DNA of 64,000 bases from an uncultured Lachnospiraceae bacterium (GCA_944380605.1 CALWIA010000027.1:233775-297774); one strand, 5' to 3'; positions 52,882 to 63,669 are shown, counted from the stretch's first letter. Notes: generated by a model from the sequence alone, not told the origin. Made by a program: numbers and translations.

Positions 52882-52923
52882 AGGTTGAGACTGAGTGGAA
52901 ACACTTGCGCTCAACCTGTTTTT
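52882..52923 (+). terminator. terminator after rpmE
   Basis: AGGTTGAG pairs with CTCAACCT over a 20-nt loop, followed by GTTTTT. Confidence 0.7.
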
Positions 52924-52980
52924 CTTTCCGGAGTTTTTCGGAAAGCACTGCCGTAAGGCAGCATGGAAAGCGAGGAAAGC

Positions 52981-53949
52981 ATGAAATATTCGGGAATCGG
53001 CGGACAGGCCGTGATCGAAGGGATCATGATGAAGCATAAAGACGACTATGCCACAGCCGTCCGCAGGCCGGACGGGCAGATTCAGGTGCAGAAGGAGCGG
53101 TACGTCAGCCTGACGGAAAAGGTGCCGCTTTTTGCCCTGCCGTTTGTGCGGGGGATTTTCAGCTTTGCCGACTCCCTGATCCTGGGGATGCGGACCCTGA
53201 CCTGGTCCGCCAGCTTCTTTGAGGACGACGAGGACTCGGAGCCGGGACGGCTGGAGCTGTGGCTGGACAAGGTGTTCGGAGAACGGCTGGAAAAGGTGCT
53301 TATGGCCGCGGTGATGGCGTTTTCCGTAGTGGCCGCGGTGGTGATTTTTATGATCCTGCCGCTGGGCATCAGCAGCCTGCTGCGCCCCTGGATCGCTTCC
53401 GAAACCCTGATGGCGTTTCTGGAAGGGGTGATCCGGCTGGCAATTTTTATTCTGTATATCAAGCTGGTCTCCAATATGGAAGACATCCGGCGCACTTTTA
53501 TGTACCACGGCGCCGAACACAAGTGCATCAACTGCATCGAGCACGGCATGGACCTGACGGTGGACAACGTGCGGTGCAGTTCCAAGCAGCACAAGCGCTG
53601 CGGCACCAGTTTTCTGATTATTGTCATGATGATCAGCATATTATTTTTTATGGTAATCCGCGTGGATGGGATCTGGATGAAGATTGCCAGCCGCGTGGTG
53701 CTGATTCCGGTGATCGCGGGGGTCTCCTATGAGTTTCTGCGGCTGGCCGGAAGAAGCGACAGCCCGGTGGTGAACGCGCTGAGCCGTCCGGGGCTGTGGA
53801 TGCAGAACATGACCACGAAGGAACCGGACGACTCCATGATCGAGGTGGCCATCGCCGCCGTGGAGGCGGTTTTTGACTGGAGAGCCTATCTGGCGGAAAA
53901 TTTTCCGCGGCGAGGACAGGACGATGACGCTGCACCGGCTGCTGACTGA
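52981..53949 (+). CDS. DUF1385 membrane protein
   Basis: 322-residue DUF1385 protein with about four to five membrane helices. Family stretches: YSGIGGQAVIEGIMM at the start, the conserved YHGAEHKCINCIEHG and CSSKQHKRCGTSFLI (Cys/His-rich, possible metal site). ATG at 52981 has GCGAGG just upstream; an earlier ATG contains it. Function unknown; gene order rpmE-DUF1385-prmC-prfA is widely conserved. It overlaps prmC by 26 bp. Confidence 0.9.
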   Translation: MKYSGIGGQAVIEGIMMKHKDDYATAVRRPDGQIQVQKERYVSLTEKVPLFALPFVRGIFSFADSLILGMRTLTWSASFFEDDEDSEPGRLELWLDKVFGERLEKVLMAAVMAFSVVAAVVIFMILPLGISSLLRPWIASETLMAFLEGVIRLAIFILYIKLVSNMEDIRRTFMYHGAEHKCINCIEHGMDLTVDNVRCSSKQHKRCGTSFLIIVMMISILFFMVIRVDGIWMKIASRVVLIPVIAGVSYEFLRLAGRSDSPVVNALSRPGLWMQNMTTKEPDDSMIEVAIAAVEAVFDWRAYLAENFPRRGQDDDAAPAAD

Positions 53950-54830
53950 GGGTACGGAGTGCCTGCAGAAGGCGGGAGAGCCGGAAGCGGCGCTGGACGC
54001 CCGGACGCTTCTGCTGGAAGCGTTTCATCTGGATCTGGTGCATTTTCTGACCCGGCGCATGGAACTGCTTCCGGGGACGGAAGAGACGGCCCGGGCGGCG
54101 GAGGCGTACCGCCGCATGGTAGCGCGCAGAAGCCGGCGGGAGCCGCTGCAGCACATTCTGGGGACCCAGATGTTTATGGGACATGAATTCCGGGTCAGCC
54201 GCCATGTGCTGATTCCCAGACAGGATACGGAGATTCTGGCGGAGCAGGTATTAAAGGAACAGCCCTTCCCGCAGAAGCGGGTGCTGGATTTGTGCACCGG
54301 TTCCGGATGCCTGGCGGTCAGTCTGGCTGCCGATGGCGGATACCGGGACGTGACGGCGGCGGATCTGTCGGAGCAGGCGCTGGACGTGGCCCGGGAAAAT
54401 GCCAGGCGGATTCTGGGAAGCGAGCAGCGGATCCGGTTCCGGCAGGGGAACCTGTTCGGGGCCCTGGAGCCGGGAGAGACCTTTGACATTCTGGTATCCA
54501 ATCCGCCCTATATCCCCACAGAGGTCATTGAGGGCCTGCAGCCGGAGGTACGGGACTACGAGCCCCGGATGGCGCTGGACGGTGCTGCCGACGGACTGGC
54601 GTTTTACCGGCGGATCGCGGCGGAAGCGGCGGATTGGCTGAATCCAGGCGCCTCTCTGTATCTGGAAATCGGATGGGATCAGGGGGAGGCGGTCCGCGGC
54701 TTGTTGGAACAGGCGGGATTTGCCGGCGTTCAGGTGCTCCCGGATCTGGCGGGGAAGGACCGGGTGGTCCGCGCCGATCTGAGGCCGGACGCACGTACAG
54801 AGAAAGGACAGGGAAACACAGGAGGTTGCG

Positions 54831-54838
<8 letters not shown>
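53924..54838 (+). CDS. prmC: release factor glutamine methyltransferase
   Basis: 304-residue SAM-dependent enzyme that methylates the Gln of the GGQ motif in release factors. SAM motif [17 protein letters not shown], and catalytic NPPY at about 192-195 ([12 protein letters not shown]). ATG at 53924 is preceded by CGAGGACAGG. Overlaps prfA by 8 bp, its substrate gene, so the pair is translated together. Confidence 0.95.
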
Positions 54839-55907
<1,069 letters not shown>

Positions 55908-55956
55908 CGGAGAGGCCGCGGATCCGGAAAGCAGATCCCGGCGGAAAGGAATAGAA

Positions 55957-57312
55957 ATGGGCAAGTATTTTGGAACCGACGGCTTCCGGGGAGAGGCCAA
56001 TGTGAATCTGACAGTGGAGCACGCCTACAAGGTAGGCCGTTTTCTGGGCTGGTACTACGGACAGAAGACGCCGGATGTGAAGTGCCGGGTAGTCATCGGC
56101 AAAGACACCCGCAGAAGCAGCTATATGTTTGAGTATTCGCTGGTGGCGGGACTGACGGCGTCAGGCGCCGACGTGTACCTGCTGCACGTGACCACCACCC
56201 CCAGCGTGTCCTATGTGGTGCGCACCGAGGAATTCAGCTGCGGCATTATGATTTCTGCCAGCCACAACCCCTACTACGACAACGGCATCAAGGTGATCAA
56301 CGAGCGGGGCGAAAAACTGGAAGAGTCTGTCATTGAAAAGATCGAAGACTATCTGGACGGCCGGATGGGCGAGATTCCGCTGGCCAGACGGGACCATATC
56401 GGACGCACCGTGGACTTTGCCGCGGGCCGGAACCGCTATATCGGATACCTGATTTCCATTGCCACCCGCTCCTTTAAAAATATGCGGGTAGGGCTGGACT
56501 GCTCCAACGGCAGCGCTTCGGCTATTGCCAAAAATGTTTTTGACGCCCTGGGCGCCGAGACCCATGTGATCCACAACGATCCCAACGGCCTGAACATCAA
56601 TCTGGACTGCGGTTCCACCCATATCCGCGCTCTGCAGGAATATGTGAAGGAGCAGCACCTGGACGTGGGATTTGCTTACGACGGAGACGCGGACCGCTGC
56701 ATCGCCGTGGACGGAGAGGGAGAAGTGGTGGATGGCGACCGGATCATGTACATCTGCGGCAAGTATATGAAGGAGCAGGGCACCCTGGTCAACAACACCA
56801 TCGTCACCACCATCATGTCCAATCTGGGCCTTTACAAGGCGCTGGACCGGGAAGGCATCGCTTATGAGAAGACGGCGGTGGGCGACAAGTATGTCTATGA
56901 GAATATGGCGGCCAACGGCCACTGCCTGGGCGGCGAACAGTCAGGGCACATTATTTTCAGCAAAAACGCCACCACCGGCGATGGCATTCTCACGTCCTTG
57001 AAGGTCATGGAAGTGATTCTGGAGAAGAAACAGACCCTGCACCGGCTGGCATCTGAAGTGGAGATCTTCCCCCAGGTTCTGAAAAATGTACGGGTAAGCG
57101 ACAAGACGGCGGCCCAGGAAGACGCGGATGTGCAGAAGGCCGTGGAAGAAGCGGTTCAGGAACTGGGCAGCGACGGCCGGATCCTGCTGCGTCCGTCGGG
57201 CACGGAGCCGGTGATGCGGGTGATGGCCGAGGCCAGAACCACGGAAATCTGCGAAATGTATGTGGACCGGATCATCAGCGCCATGAAAAAGAAAGGCCTT
57301 GTGACGGAGTAA
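55957..57312 (+). CDS. glmM: phosphoglucosamine mutase
   Basis: 451-residue phosphohexomutase, making glucosamine-1-phosphate for peptidoglycan and UDP-GlcNAc. N-terminal GKYFGTDGFRG, active-site phosphoserine in ISASHNPYYDNG (Ser about 102), metal loop AYDGDADRC and sugar-binding GGEQSGH; C-terminal phosphate loop RPSGTEPVMRVM. GGAAAGGA precedes the start. Confidence 0.94.
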   Translation: MGKYFGTDGFRGEANVNLTVEHAYKVGRFLGWYYGQKTPDVKCRVVIGKDTRRSSYMFEYSLVAGLTASGADVYLLHVTTTPSVSYVVRTEEFSCGIMISASHNPYYDNGIKVINERGEKLEESVIEKIEDYLDGRMGEIPLARRDHIGRTVDFAAGRNRYIGYLISIATRSFKNMRVGLDCSNGSASAIAKNVFDALGAETHVIHNDPNGLNINLDCGSTHIRALQEYVKEQHLDVGFAYDGDADRCIAVDGEGEVVDGDRIMYICGKYMKEQGTLVNNTIVTTIMSNLGLYKALDREGIAYEKTAVGDKYVYENMAANGHCLGGEQSGHIIFSKNATTGDGILTSLKVMEVILEKKQTLHRLASEVEIFPQVLKNVRVSDKTAAQEDADVQKAVEEAVQELGSDGRILLRPSGTEPVMRVMAEARTTEICEMYVDRIISAMKKKGLVTE

Positions 57313-57315
57313 AAC

Positions 57316-57344
57316 TTGCCATTAAAATGGGGTTATGCTATAAT
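57316..57344 (+). promoter_or_regulatory. leuA promoter
   Basis: TTGCCA (57316-57321), 17-bp spacer, TATAAT (57339-57344). The leader is about 170 nt and holds small ORFs. Confidence 0.8.
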
Positions 57345-57370
57345 AGTGGACATAATTTTAACGAAAAGGG

Positions 57371-57465
57371 ATGATGAAGATGGGGTTAGACCTGTGAAGA
57401 CAAAGATGTACATTATCCGCAAATACAGCGTGATCTACCGACTCCGGGGCTTGGAGCTATGCTGA
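57371..57465 (+). promoter_or_regulatory. leuA leader with two overlapping tiny ORFs
   Basis: After AAAAGGG come in-frame ATGs (57371, 57374, 57380) giving MMKMGLDL-stop; its stop overlaps (GTGA, 57394-57397) a GTG that opens a 23-codon ORF VKTKMYIIRKYSVIYRLRGL ending at 57465. Leu codons TTA, CTG, CTC, TTG, CTA and several Ile/Val codons are included, as expected for amino-acid-sensing leader peptides. I see no clear terminator, so control could be at translation or at ribosome stalling. Confidence 0.45.
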
Positions 57466-57523
57466 AATAGAGCAGAAAACCGTTTGATCAATACGCGAAG
57501 AGTCAATGGAGGAGGAAACAGAT

Positions 57524-59191
57524 ATGTTGAATTATCAGAGATATAAACGGGTACCAGTGGTGGATTTTCCGGAGCGCACCTGGCCGGATAAGGAGATTCA
57601 GAAGGCTCCTATCTGGTGCAGCGTGGACCTGCGGGACGGCAACCAGGCGCTGGTGGAGCCCATGGTGGTAGAAGAAAAGGTCGAATTTTTCAACATGCTG
57701 GTGAAGCTTGGATTTAAGGAAATCGAAGTCGGTTTTCCGGCGGCTTCCCAGATTGAGTACGACTTCCTGCGGCAGCTGGTGGAACGGCATATGATTCCCG
57801 ACGACGTGCGGGTGCAGGTGCTGGTACAGTGCCGGGAGCATCTGATCCGGAGAACCTTTGAAGCGATCCAGGGCATCCGCAATGTGGTGGTGCATATTTA
57901 CAATTCCACCTCTACTCTGCAGAGAGACGTGGTCTTCCACAAGGGCAAAGAAGAGATCACCCAGATTGCCGTGGAAGGCGCCAGACTGGTGAAAAAGTAC
58001 GCGGCAAAGTTTGATGGAAACATCATGCTGGAATATTCGCCGGAGAGCTTTACCGGTACGGAACTGGACTACGCGCTGGAGATCTGCACCGCGGTGCAGG
58101 ACGAGTGGGGCGCGACGCCGGAAAATCCCATTATCATCAACCTGCCGTCCACGGTAGAGATGACGACGCCCAACGTGTACGCCGATCAGATCGAGTGGAT
58201 GAATACCCATTTCAAAAACCGCGACAGCATTATTTTAAGCGTGCATCCCCATAACGACCGGGGCACCGGCGTGGCGGCGACGGAGCTGGCCATGCTGGCC
58301 GGCGCGGAGCGGGTGGAAGGCACCCTGTTCGGAAACGGCGAGCGCACCGGCAACGTGGACATTCTGACGCTGGCCTACAATATGTTCTCCCAGGGCATCA
58401 ATCCGGAGCTGGAGATTGAGAATGTGCGGGAGATCGCGGAAGTATACGAGCGCTGCACCAAGATGGCGATTCCGGAGCGGCATCCCTATGCGGGCAAGCT
58501 GGTCTTCACCGCTTTTTCCGGTTCCCATCAGGATGCCATCAACAAGGGCATGCAGGCGCTGCGGGAAAGAAACGGCCAGTATTGGGAAGTTCCCTACCTG
58601 CCCATCGATCCGGCGGACATTGGAAGACAGTACGAGCCCATCGTACGGATCAACAGCCAGTCCGGCAAGGGCGGCGTAGCCTTTGTTATGGATACCTTCT
58701 TCGGCTTCAAGCTGCCCAAGGGCATGCATAAGGAATTTGCCGATGTGATTCAGGCCATTTCCGAGAAGCAGGGCGAGGTGGCGCCGGAGCAGATCATGGA
58801 AGAATTCCGCAGCAATTATACGGAGCGGAAAGAACCCATTCACTTCCGCAAGTGCCAGATCCACGACACGGAGACCGAGGATGGTACCTTTGCCACCCTG
58901 GTACATGTAACCTATACCAACCACGGCATTGAAAAGACCTTCGAAGGCGTGGGTAACGGCCCCATTGACGCCATGCAGAAGGGACTGGAAAAAGAACTGG
59001 GCATTGAGATTCGGGTGCTGGACTACAACGAGCACGCACTGACCTCCGGTTCCGGAGCGCAGGCAGCTTCCTACATCCATCTGATGGATGTGAAGACCGG
59101 CCGCGTGACCTACGGCGTAGGCATCAGTTCCAACATTACCCGCGCTTCCTTCCGGGGTATTTTCAGCGCGGTGAACCGTCTGTTTTATTGA
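57524..59191 (+). CDS. leuA: 2-isopropylmalate synthase
   Basis: 555-residue enzyme joining acetyl-CoA and 2-oxoisovalerate, first step of leucine synthesis. ATG at 57524 follows GGAGGAGG. HMGL-type barrel with CSVDLRDGNQALVEPM (metal Asp and catalytic Arg), SVHPHNDRGTGVAATELA (His pair) and a C-terminal LeuA dimer/regulatory domain with SSGSGAQAASYIHL-like TSGSGAQAASYIHL. The long form (yeast/Corynebacterium type). No other leu genes follow. Confidence 0.95.
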   Translation: MLNYQRYKRVPVVDFPERTWPDKEIQKAPIWCSVDLRDGNQALVEPMVVEEKVEFFNMLVKLGFKEIEVGFPAASQIEYDFLRQLVERHMIPDDVRVQVLVQCREHLIRRTFEAIQGIRNVVVHIYNSTSTLQRDVVFHKGKEEITQIAVEGARLVKKYAAKFDGNIMLEYSPESFTGTELDYALEICTAVQDEWGATPENPIIINLPSTVEMTTPNVYADQIEWMNTHFKNRDSIILSVHPHNDRGTGVAATELAMLAGAERVEGTLFGNGERTGNVDILTLAYNMFSQGINPELEIENVREIAEVYERCTKMAIPERHPYAGKLVFTAFSGSHQDAINKGMQALRERNGQYWEVPYLPIDPADIGRQYEPIVRINSQSGKGGVAFVMDTFFGFKLPKGMHKEFADVIQAISEKQGEVAPEQIMEEFRSNYTERKEPIHFRKCQIHDTETEDGTFATLVHVTYTNHGIEKTFEGVGNGPIDAMQKGLEKELGIEIRVLDYNEHALTSGSGAQAASYIHLMDVKTGRVTYGVGISSNITRASFRGIFSAVNRLFY

Positions 59192-59207
59192 TTGATACTG
59201 CCTGTAC

Positions 59208-59254
59208 AGGCCGCAGGAAACGCGGGAGCGATCCGCGTTTCCTGCGGCCTTTTT
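59208..59254 (+). terminator. terminator after leuA
   Basis: AGGCCGCAGGAAACGCGG pairs with CCGCGTTTCCTGCGGCCT over a 7-nt loop, then TTTT. Confidence 0.95.
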
Positions 59255-59326
59255 ATGCGGTGTGCCCGGTCGGGCGGCCGCCCGTGCCTGCACCAGCGGA
59301 CATCCGACGGGCAACGGAAGTTTTCC

Positions 59327-59355
59327 TTTACACCGCTGCGGCAAACTGGTATGAT
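59327..59355 (+). promoter_or_regulatory. promoter ahead of the Rpn-like pseudogene
   Basis: TTTACA (59327-59332), 17-bp spacer, TATGAT (59350-59355). The rest of the 343-bp gap between leuA and the pseudogene shows nothing else recognisable. Confidence 0.55.
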
Positions 59356-59534
59356 AAAGACAGATGTATTTTCTGCTGATCTGTCTGTGCCCCGGTTCTG
59401 ACCGGATCTTCAGCGCACAGGACGCGGTCGTCTTTCGTGGCCGATGGTTTTCGGAAAATCCATGCGGAATCTGAATAGAAAGGCGGGGTTTTCCGGAGAG
59501 GGTCCCTGCCGGAACAAAGGGGGCGGGAACCTTT

Positions 59535-60279
59535 ATGAAGCAGGAACCGAAGGAAATGAAGGCGGTTCCGCTGCCGTGGCATCCGGCATTTTTTGCCGGT
59601 CTGCAGATTGAACTGCGGGAGGAAGCGGAACAGCTGTATTTTGAGCAGGAACATCTGCTGGGGGCAGGGCCTGTGCAGATGGATGTGCTGGTAGTAAAGA
59701 AATCACCGGATTACCCATACCGGAGGAGAAGACGCTGTATCTGCCCGGGAACTGACATTGACGCTGGTAACCTGGCGCTGCCCAAGAAAGCTGATTCGGC
59801 ACTGGGAAGAGGTATGGGGGTATCGGATCCGTCAGGCAGAGGCAGGAATCTATTATGTGCGGGAGAAGCCGATTGCAATCCAGCTGATTGTGACTTCAAA
59901 GCTGGCAGAAGGGGAAAATCGGTGGCTGCGGAATCTGACCAACGATCTGCGCCCGGAAGAGGCCAGAAGGCTTTTGCGGGAGTACGGAGAGCATAAGAAG
60001 GAACCGCTGTATGAGTCGATTATGGATCTGATTGCGAGAGCAAATGCGAGGACATTTCAGGAGGTGAAAGAGATGTACCAGGCGCTGGAAGAATTGATGA
60101 AGGATGAATTGGAGGACCGGGAACAGAGAGGCATCGAAAAAGGTGTCGAAAAAGGCATTGAGGCTATGATCCGTGCCTTCCGGAATCTGAATATCACGGA
60201 GGGAGAGATCTGCCGGCAGCTGCAGAAGGAATGCCATCTGTCAGAAGAGGCGGCAAGACAGTATATGAGCCGAGGATAG
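59535..60279 (+). pseudogene. decayed Rpn/PD-(D/E)XK-type nuclease gene
   Basis: Two frames hold parts of one protein. The first (from ATG 59535) reads VPLPWHPAFFAGLQIELREE..MDVLVVKKS and then loses sense; the second resumes near 59740 with ELTLTLVTWRCPRKLIRHWEEVWGY and runs to a proper C-terminus (60279), including DLIARANARTFQEVKEM. Compared with intact relatives as I recall them, about 35-40 residues including the catalytic ExK segment are missing at the junction, along with a frameshift. The nuclease is therefore expected to be inactive. A short 3' ORF could still be translated. Confidence 0.7.
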
Positions 60280-60307
60280 AAGAGAAGGAGCAGAATAGGA
60301 TGGAAAT

Positions 60308-60334
60308 CGCCCCGCAGGCAAAACCTGCGGGGCG
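60308..60334. terminator. bidirectional terminator
   Basis: CGCCCCGCAGG pairs with CCTGCGGGGCG. It separates the pseudogene (plus) from the cell-wall-binding gene (minus), serving mainly the latter; T-runs are short. Confidence 0.65.
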
Positions 60335-60341
60335 TATTGAC

Positions 60342-61538
60342 TCAGTGATTAGAACCAGGGCCGCCGGTAAGTCCGGGAACCAGTCCGTTGGAGGAACTGG
60401 AGGACGAGGATCCGGGGGCTGAGGAGCCGGAAGAACCAGGCGCCTGCGAGCCGGAGGAACCGGAAGATCCGGGGCCGGACGAGGAAGACCCGGAAGATGG
60501 GGCTCCGCTGGAGGATCCGGGGCCCGTAGAAACCGTCGTTCCAGAGTTGGAAGACGGTGAACCGGACGAGGATCCGGGACCGGAGGAAATAACCGTACCA
60601 GTTGTGGAACCAGGCGCTCCGGTAGTGATAGTGGTGGATCCGCCCGGCGCATTGGTCCCGCCGGTGCTGCCCGGCGCGTTGGTGCCGGAAGAAGCCGTTC
60701 CGGAAGAAACATAAGCGCCGCTGGAATCAAAGGTATAGGAAGTTCCATCGATGGTCATGGTCGTACTGTGCACCATGCGTCCGGAATCCGAAGGATTCAG
60801 GTAATAATACTTGCCGTCGATATAGAGCCAGCCGTTCTGTTTGTGGCCGGAATCGTTAAAGTAGTACCAGCTGCCGTCTACCATCTTCCACCCCGTGGCC
60901 ATAGCGCCGCTGCCGGCATCCATATAGTACTGGTTGGTGCCGTCGGACAGCCATCCGGTGCGCATCTTGCCATCGGTATCCAGATAATAGTAATGGCCGT
61001 TGATCTGCTGCCAGCCGGTGAGCATCTTGGCGTCGGCGCCGAAGTAGTACCAGATGTCGCCGATCTGCTTCCAGCCGATGGCTACCTTGCCGGATTCATC
61101 CGCATAGAACCAGCCGTTGTCCATCTGCCACCATCCGGTGGTCATGGCGCCGTTGGCCTTCATATAATAATAGGTTTCGCCGATGCGCATCCATCCGGTA
61201 ACCATGGTGCCATCTTCATAAAGATAATAGAAACTTCCGTTGTCGGTAATCCAGCTGTTGGCTACCATAGAACCGTTGGCGCGGAAATAATACCATTTGT
61301 TGTCGATCTGCTTCCAGCCAGTGCACATCTTGCCGGTGCTGAGATCCATGTAATAATATGTACCGTCTGTGGTGCGCAGCCAGCCCTTCTGCAGAATGCC
61401 GTTGGCATCATAGTACATCCACTGCCCGCTGCTGTTGTCCCAGCCGACGGCCGCCAGGGCCGAAGAAGCGGGAGCCAGCGTCAGAACCCCCAGAAGACCA
61501 GCCAGCGCCAGTGCTTTTGCATACTTGCGATGAACCAT
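60342..61538 (-). CDS. secreted cell-wall-binding repeat protein
   Basis: 398 residues. The start at 61538 has AGGAGG; signal peptide 1-29 (MVHRKYAKALALAGLLGVL..SALA). Residues about 30-270 hold some eleven 20-residue repeats of the choline-binding/CW_binding_1 type (TGWKQIDNKWYYFRANGSM and similar). The last 120 residues are Ser/Gly/Pro/Thr-rich low complexity, without LPxTG. Such repeats bind phosphocholine or related wall polymers. There is no enzyme domain, so a structural or adhesive surface role is likely. The neighbour encodes phosphocholine-type enzymes. Confidence 0.88.
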   Translation of the reverse strand: MVHRKYAKALALAGLLGVLTLAPASSALAAVGWDNSSGQWMYYDANGILQKGWLRTTDGTYYYMDLSTGKMCTGWKQIDNKWYYFRANGSMVANSWITDNGSFYYLYEDGTMVTGWMRIGETYYYMKANGAMTTGWWQMDNGWFYADESGKVAIGWKQIGDIWYYFGADAKMLTGWQQINGHYYYLDTDGKMRTGWLSDGTNQYYMDAGSGAMATGWKMVDGSWYYFNDSGHKQNGWLYIDGKYYYLNPSDSGRMVHSTTMTIDGTSYTFDSSGAYVSSGTASSGTNAPGSTGGTNAPGGSTTITTGAPGSTTGTVISSGPGSSSGSPSSNSGTTVSTGPGSSSGAPSSGSSSSGPGSSGSSGSQAPGSSGSSAPGSSSSSSSNGLVPGLTGGPGSNH

Positions 61539-61684
61539 ACTTTTCCTCCTGCTGATCAATATAGTGTAAAAACAGCGGAGCAAGCAAGTTTGCTCCTTTT
61601 GGTGATACAATCCGTACGATTTGCTATTTCATCTATTATATCATAAAAAATACGGAAGAGATAGGGCAATTGCAGACAAAAACA

Positions 61685-63550
61685 TTACAATTTTCGGAAT
61701 ATTTTACGGAAATAGCGTTTGGCATACCGGTACATCCGAATGGTATATTCGCCAAATTCTTCTCCAAGAGAACTTTTGTAAACGGCCCAGAGGCTCCACA
61801 AAAATCCGCCCAGCGCCACATAGGCGTATACGGCAGCTTGCTCCTCCGGTTCCGGCTCCCGTTCCAGATAAGTCCGGATCAGCCAGTCGGTCCGTTCCTC
61901 ATCATAATAGGAATAAATGGCGCACATGGCGATGTCGATCAGCGGATCGCACATACCCGCGTATTCCCAGTCGATGAGCCGCAGCTTTCCGCTCGGCAGA
62001 AACAGGAAATTGTCCGCCACGCTGTCGATATGGGACAGCACTTTAGGACGGTGAAGCTGGTCCAGCATGTCCAACAGCTGATTCATCTGCGCCCGGATTT
62101 CCCTATAATCCTCAAAGGGAATGCCGCCGTGGGCCAGACACAGATTTTCATAAAATCCAATGCGCTCCCGCATGTCAAAGGAATGGTCCACCTGGATGCC
62201 GGAACGGTGCAGCTGCCGCAGAAGCGCCATGCACTGGGAAACTTCCTGCAGATTGTCTGGATCTGAGTTGCGGGACCCCTCATAATATTCGGCGATCTTA
62301 TATCCGGTTTCACCGTCAAAATACAGGATCCGCTCTGTAATGCCCAGAGGCTTTACCGCGTCAAATACTGCTTTTTCCTGCCGCCGGTTGATCAGAAGTC
62401 CGGTGCCGGGTCCCGGAATCCGGCAGATATAGTGGCTGCCATTTACCTGAAACAAAAACGATTTGTTGGTCATGCCCGCCTTCAGGCAGCGGATATCCCG
62501 GATCTCCGATTCCGGTACCTGAAAAACCCGGGAAATCAGTTCCATGGCCTGGTTGTTGGAATGGTCGCGGTACCGCTGGTCAAACCGCCGCAGCTCCTCC
62601 AGATTTTCAAACTCGTACACCTGGTCCGCCGGCTGCCGGTTGACATACAGGTCCATGGCGTCTTTCAGATCTTCCCAATGGTCCAGAGAGAACCGGCCCA
62701 GCTGCCGGATGCCGGCTTCTGCCAGACGGTGCCGCGCCGCGCCGCTTACCACCTCCATGTAGACGTGCTCCCAGTACATCTGCTCTGTGCCCGGCAGGCG
62801 GTAATAGGCTTCCAGAACCGGCAGAAACGCGTCCAGCCAGGAGGCGGACATGAAAACCGGCCCGTACATCACCCAGGAATCCCGCCCGCCGACAGAAACG
62901 TCCAGGATTTTACCTTTCTTATTATAACTCAGACACCATTCCGACGTATCTCCCTCCTGAAACACGCTGGAGTACCAGGCGCCGCACTCCCAGGCGTGGT
63001 ACATGTTATGGCGCATCCAGTTGTCCGAAGACAGCAGGTACATATTCCGGCCCCGCAGAATCTCCCGGGCGTGGTAGACGGTGGCCAGGGTGTTTTTGCA
63101 GGAATATTCCTTATTATATAGAAGTTTCACACCAAATCGATCGATCAGATACTCGAACTTTTCCTTTAAATATCCGACAACGATAGTAATATCCGTAATG
63201 CCGGCCTCGTGCAGCTGCCGGATCTGACGTTCGATCATCCGCTCGCCGAAAACCTCCAGCAGGCCCTTGGGCGTTTCAAACGTCAGAGGAACGAAGCGGG
63301 AACCGAAACCGGCGGCGATGATGACCGCCCCATCCACCTGAAACTTCTGCAGATAATCCCGGCCCTTCTGCGTAATCCGGTAGGAACCGGGTTCTCCCTC
63401 TCCAGGCATCTGAAGATAGCCGGAAGCCGCGCACTCCCGGACCAGCCGGTTGGCGGCGCCCAGAGAAATATCCAGGGCTGCCGCCAGCTCCCGCTGTGTC
63501 GCCTCCGGATGCTCCCATAAGGTTCTGCAAAGCAGCGCCTTTCTGTCCAT
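61685..63550 (-). CDS. HTH / LicC-like nucleotidyltransferase / LicA-like kinase fusion
   Basis: 621 residues with three domains. Residues 1-70: winged helix (TQRELAAALDISLGAANRLV). About 75-300: sugar/choline nucleotidyltransferase with AAGFGSRFVPLTFETPKGL, like LicC (CTP:phosphocholine cytidylyltransferase). About 335-615: choline kinase fold with Brenner-type SHIDSVADNFLF (about 507) and DWEYAG (about 526), like LicA. Together they could convert choline to CDP-choline for decorating wall polymers; the HTH may allow self-regulation. Divergent from the next exported protein gene. Ethanolamine or another alcohol remains possible as substrate. Confidence 0.87.
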   Translation of the reverse strand: MDRKALLCRTLWEHPEATQRELAAALDISLGAANRLVRECAASGYLQMPGEGEPGSYRITQKGRDYLQKFQVDGAVIIAAGFGSRFVPLTFETPKGLLEVFGERMIERQIRQLHEAGITDITIVVGYLKEKFEYLIDRFGVKLLYNKEYSCKNTLATVYHAREILRGRNMYLLSSDNWMRHNMYHAWECGAWYSSVFQEGDTSEWCLSYNKKGKILDVSVGGRDSWVMYGPVFMSASWLDAFLPVLEAYYRLPGTEQMYWEHVYMEVVSGAARHRLAEAGIRQLGRFSLDHWEDLKDAMDLYVNRQPADQVYEFENLEELRRFDQRYRDHSNNQAMELISRVFQVPESEIRDIRCLKAGMTNKSFLFQVNGSHYICRIPGPGTGLLINRRQEKAVFDAVKPLGITERILYFDGETGYKIAEYYEGSRNSDPDNLQEVSQCMALLRQLHRSGIQVDHSFDMRERIGFYENLCLAHGGIPFEDYREIRAQMNQLLDMLDQLHRPKVLSHIDSVADNFLFLPSGKLRLIDWEYAGMCDPLIDIAMCAIYSYYDEERTDWLIRTYLEREPEPEEQAAVYAYVALGGFLWSLWAVYKSSLGEEFGEYTIRMYRYAKRYFRKIFRKL

Positions 63551-63669
63551 GTCAGCCCTCCGTTCAAAAATAAGTAGAAATGAAAATATATGAACATTAT
63601 AACATGAGACAGGAGAAAAACAAGGGGAAAGTCTTTGAAAAAAGCCGCATATTATCTCGGAAAGGCAGA

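Noticed and set aside
57345..57523. T-box leader before leuA
   Set aside because: No T-box bulge (TGGNACCGCG-type) motif or terminator is present.
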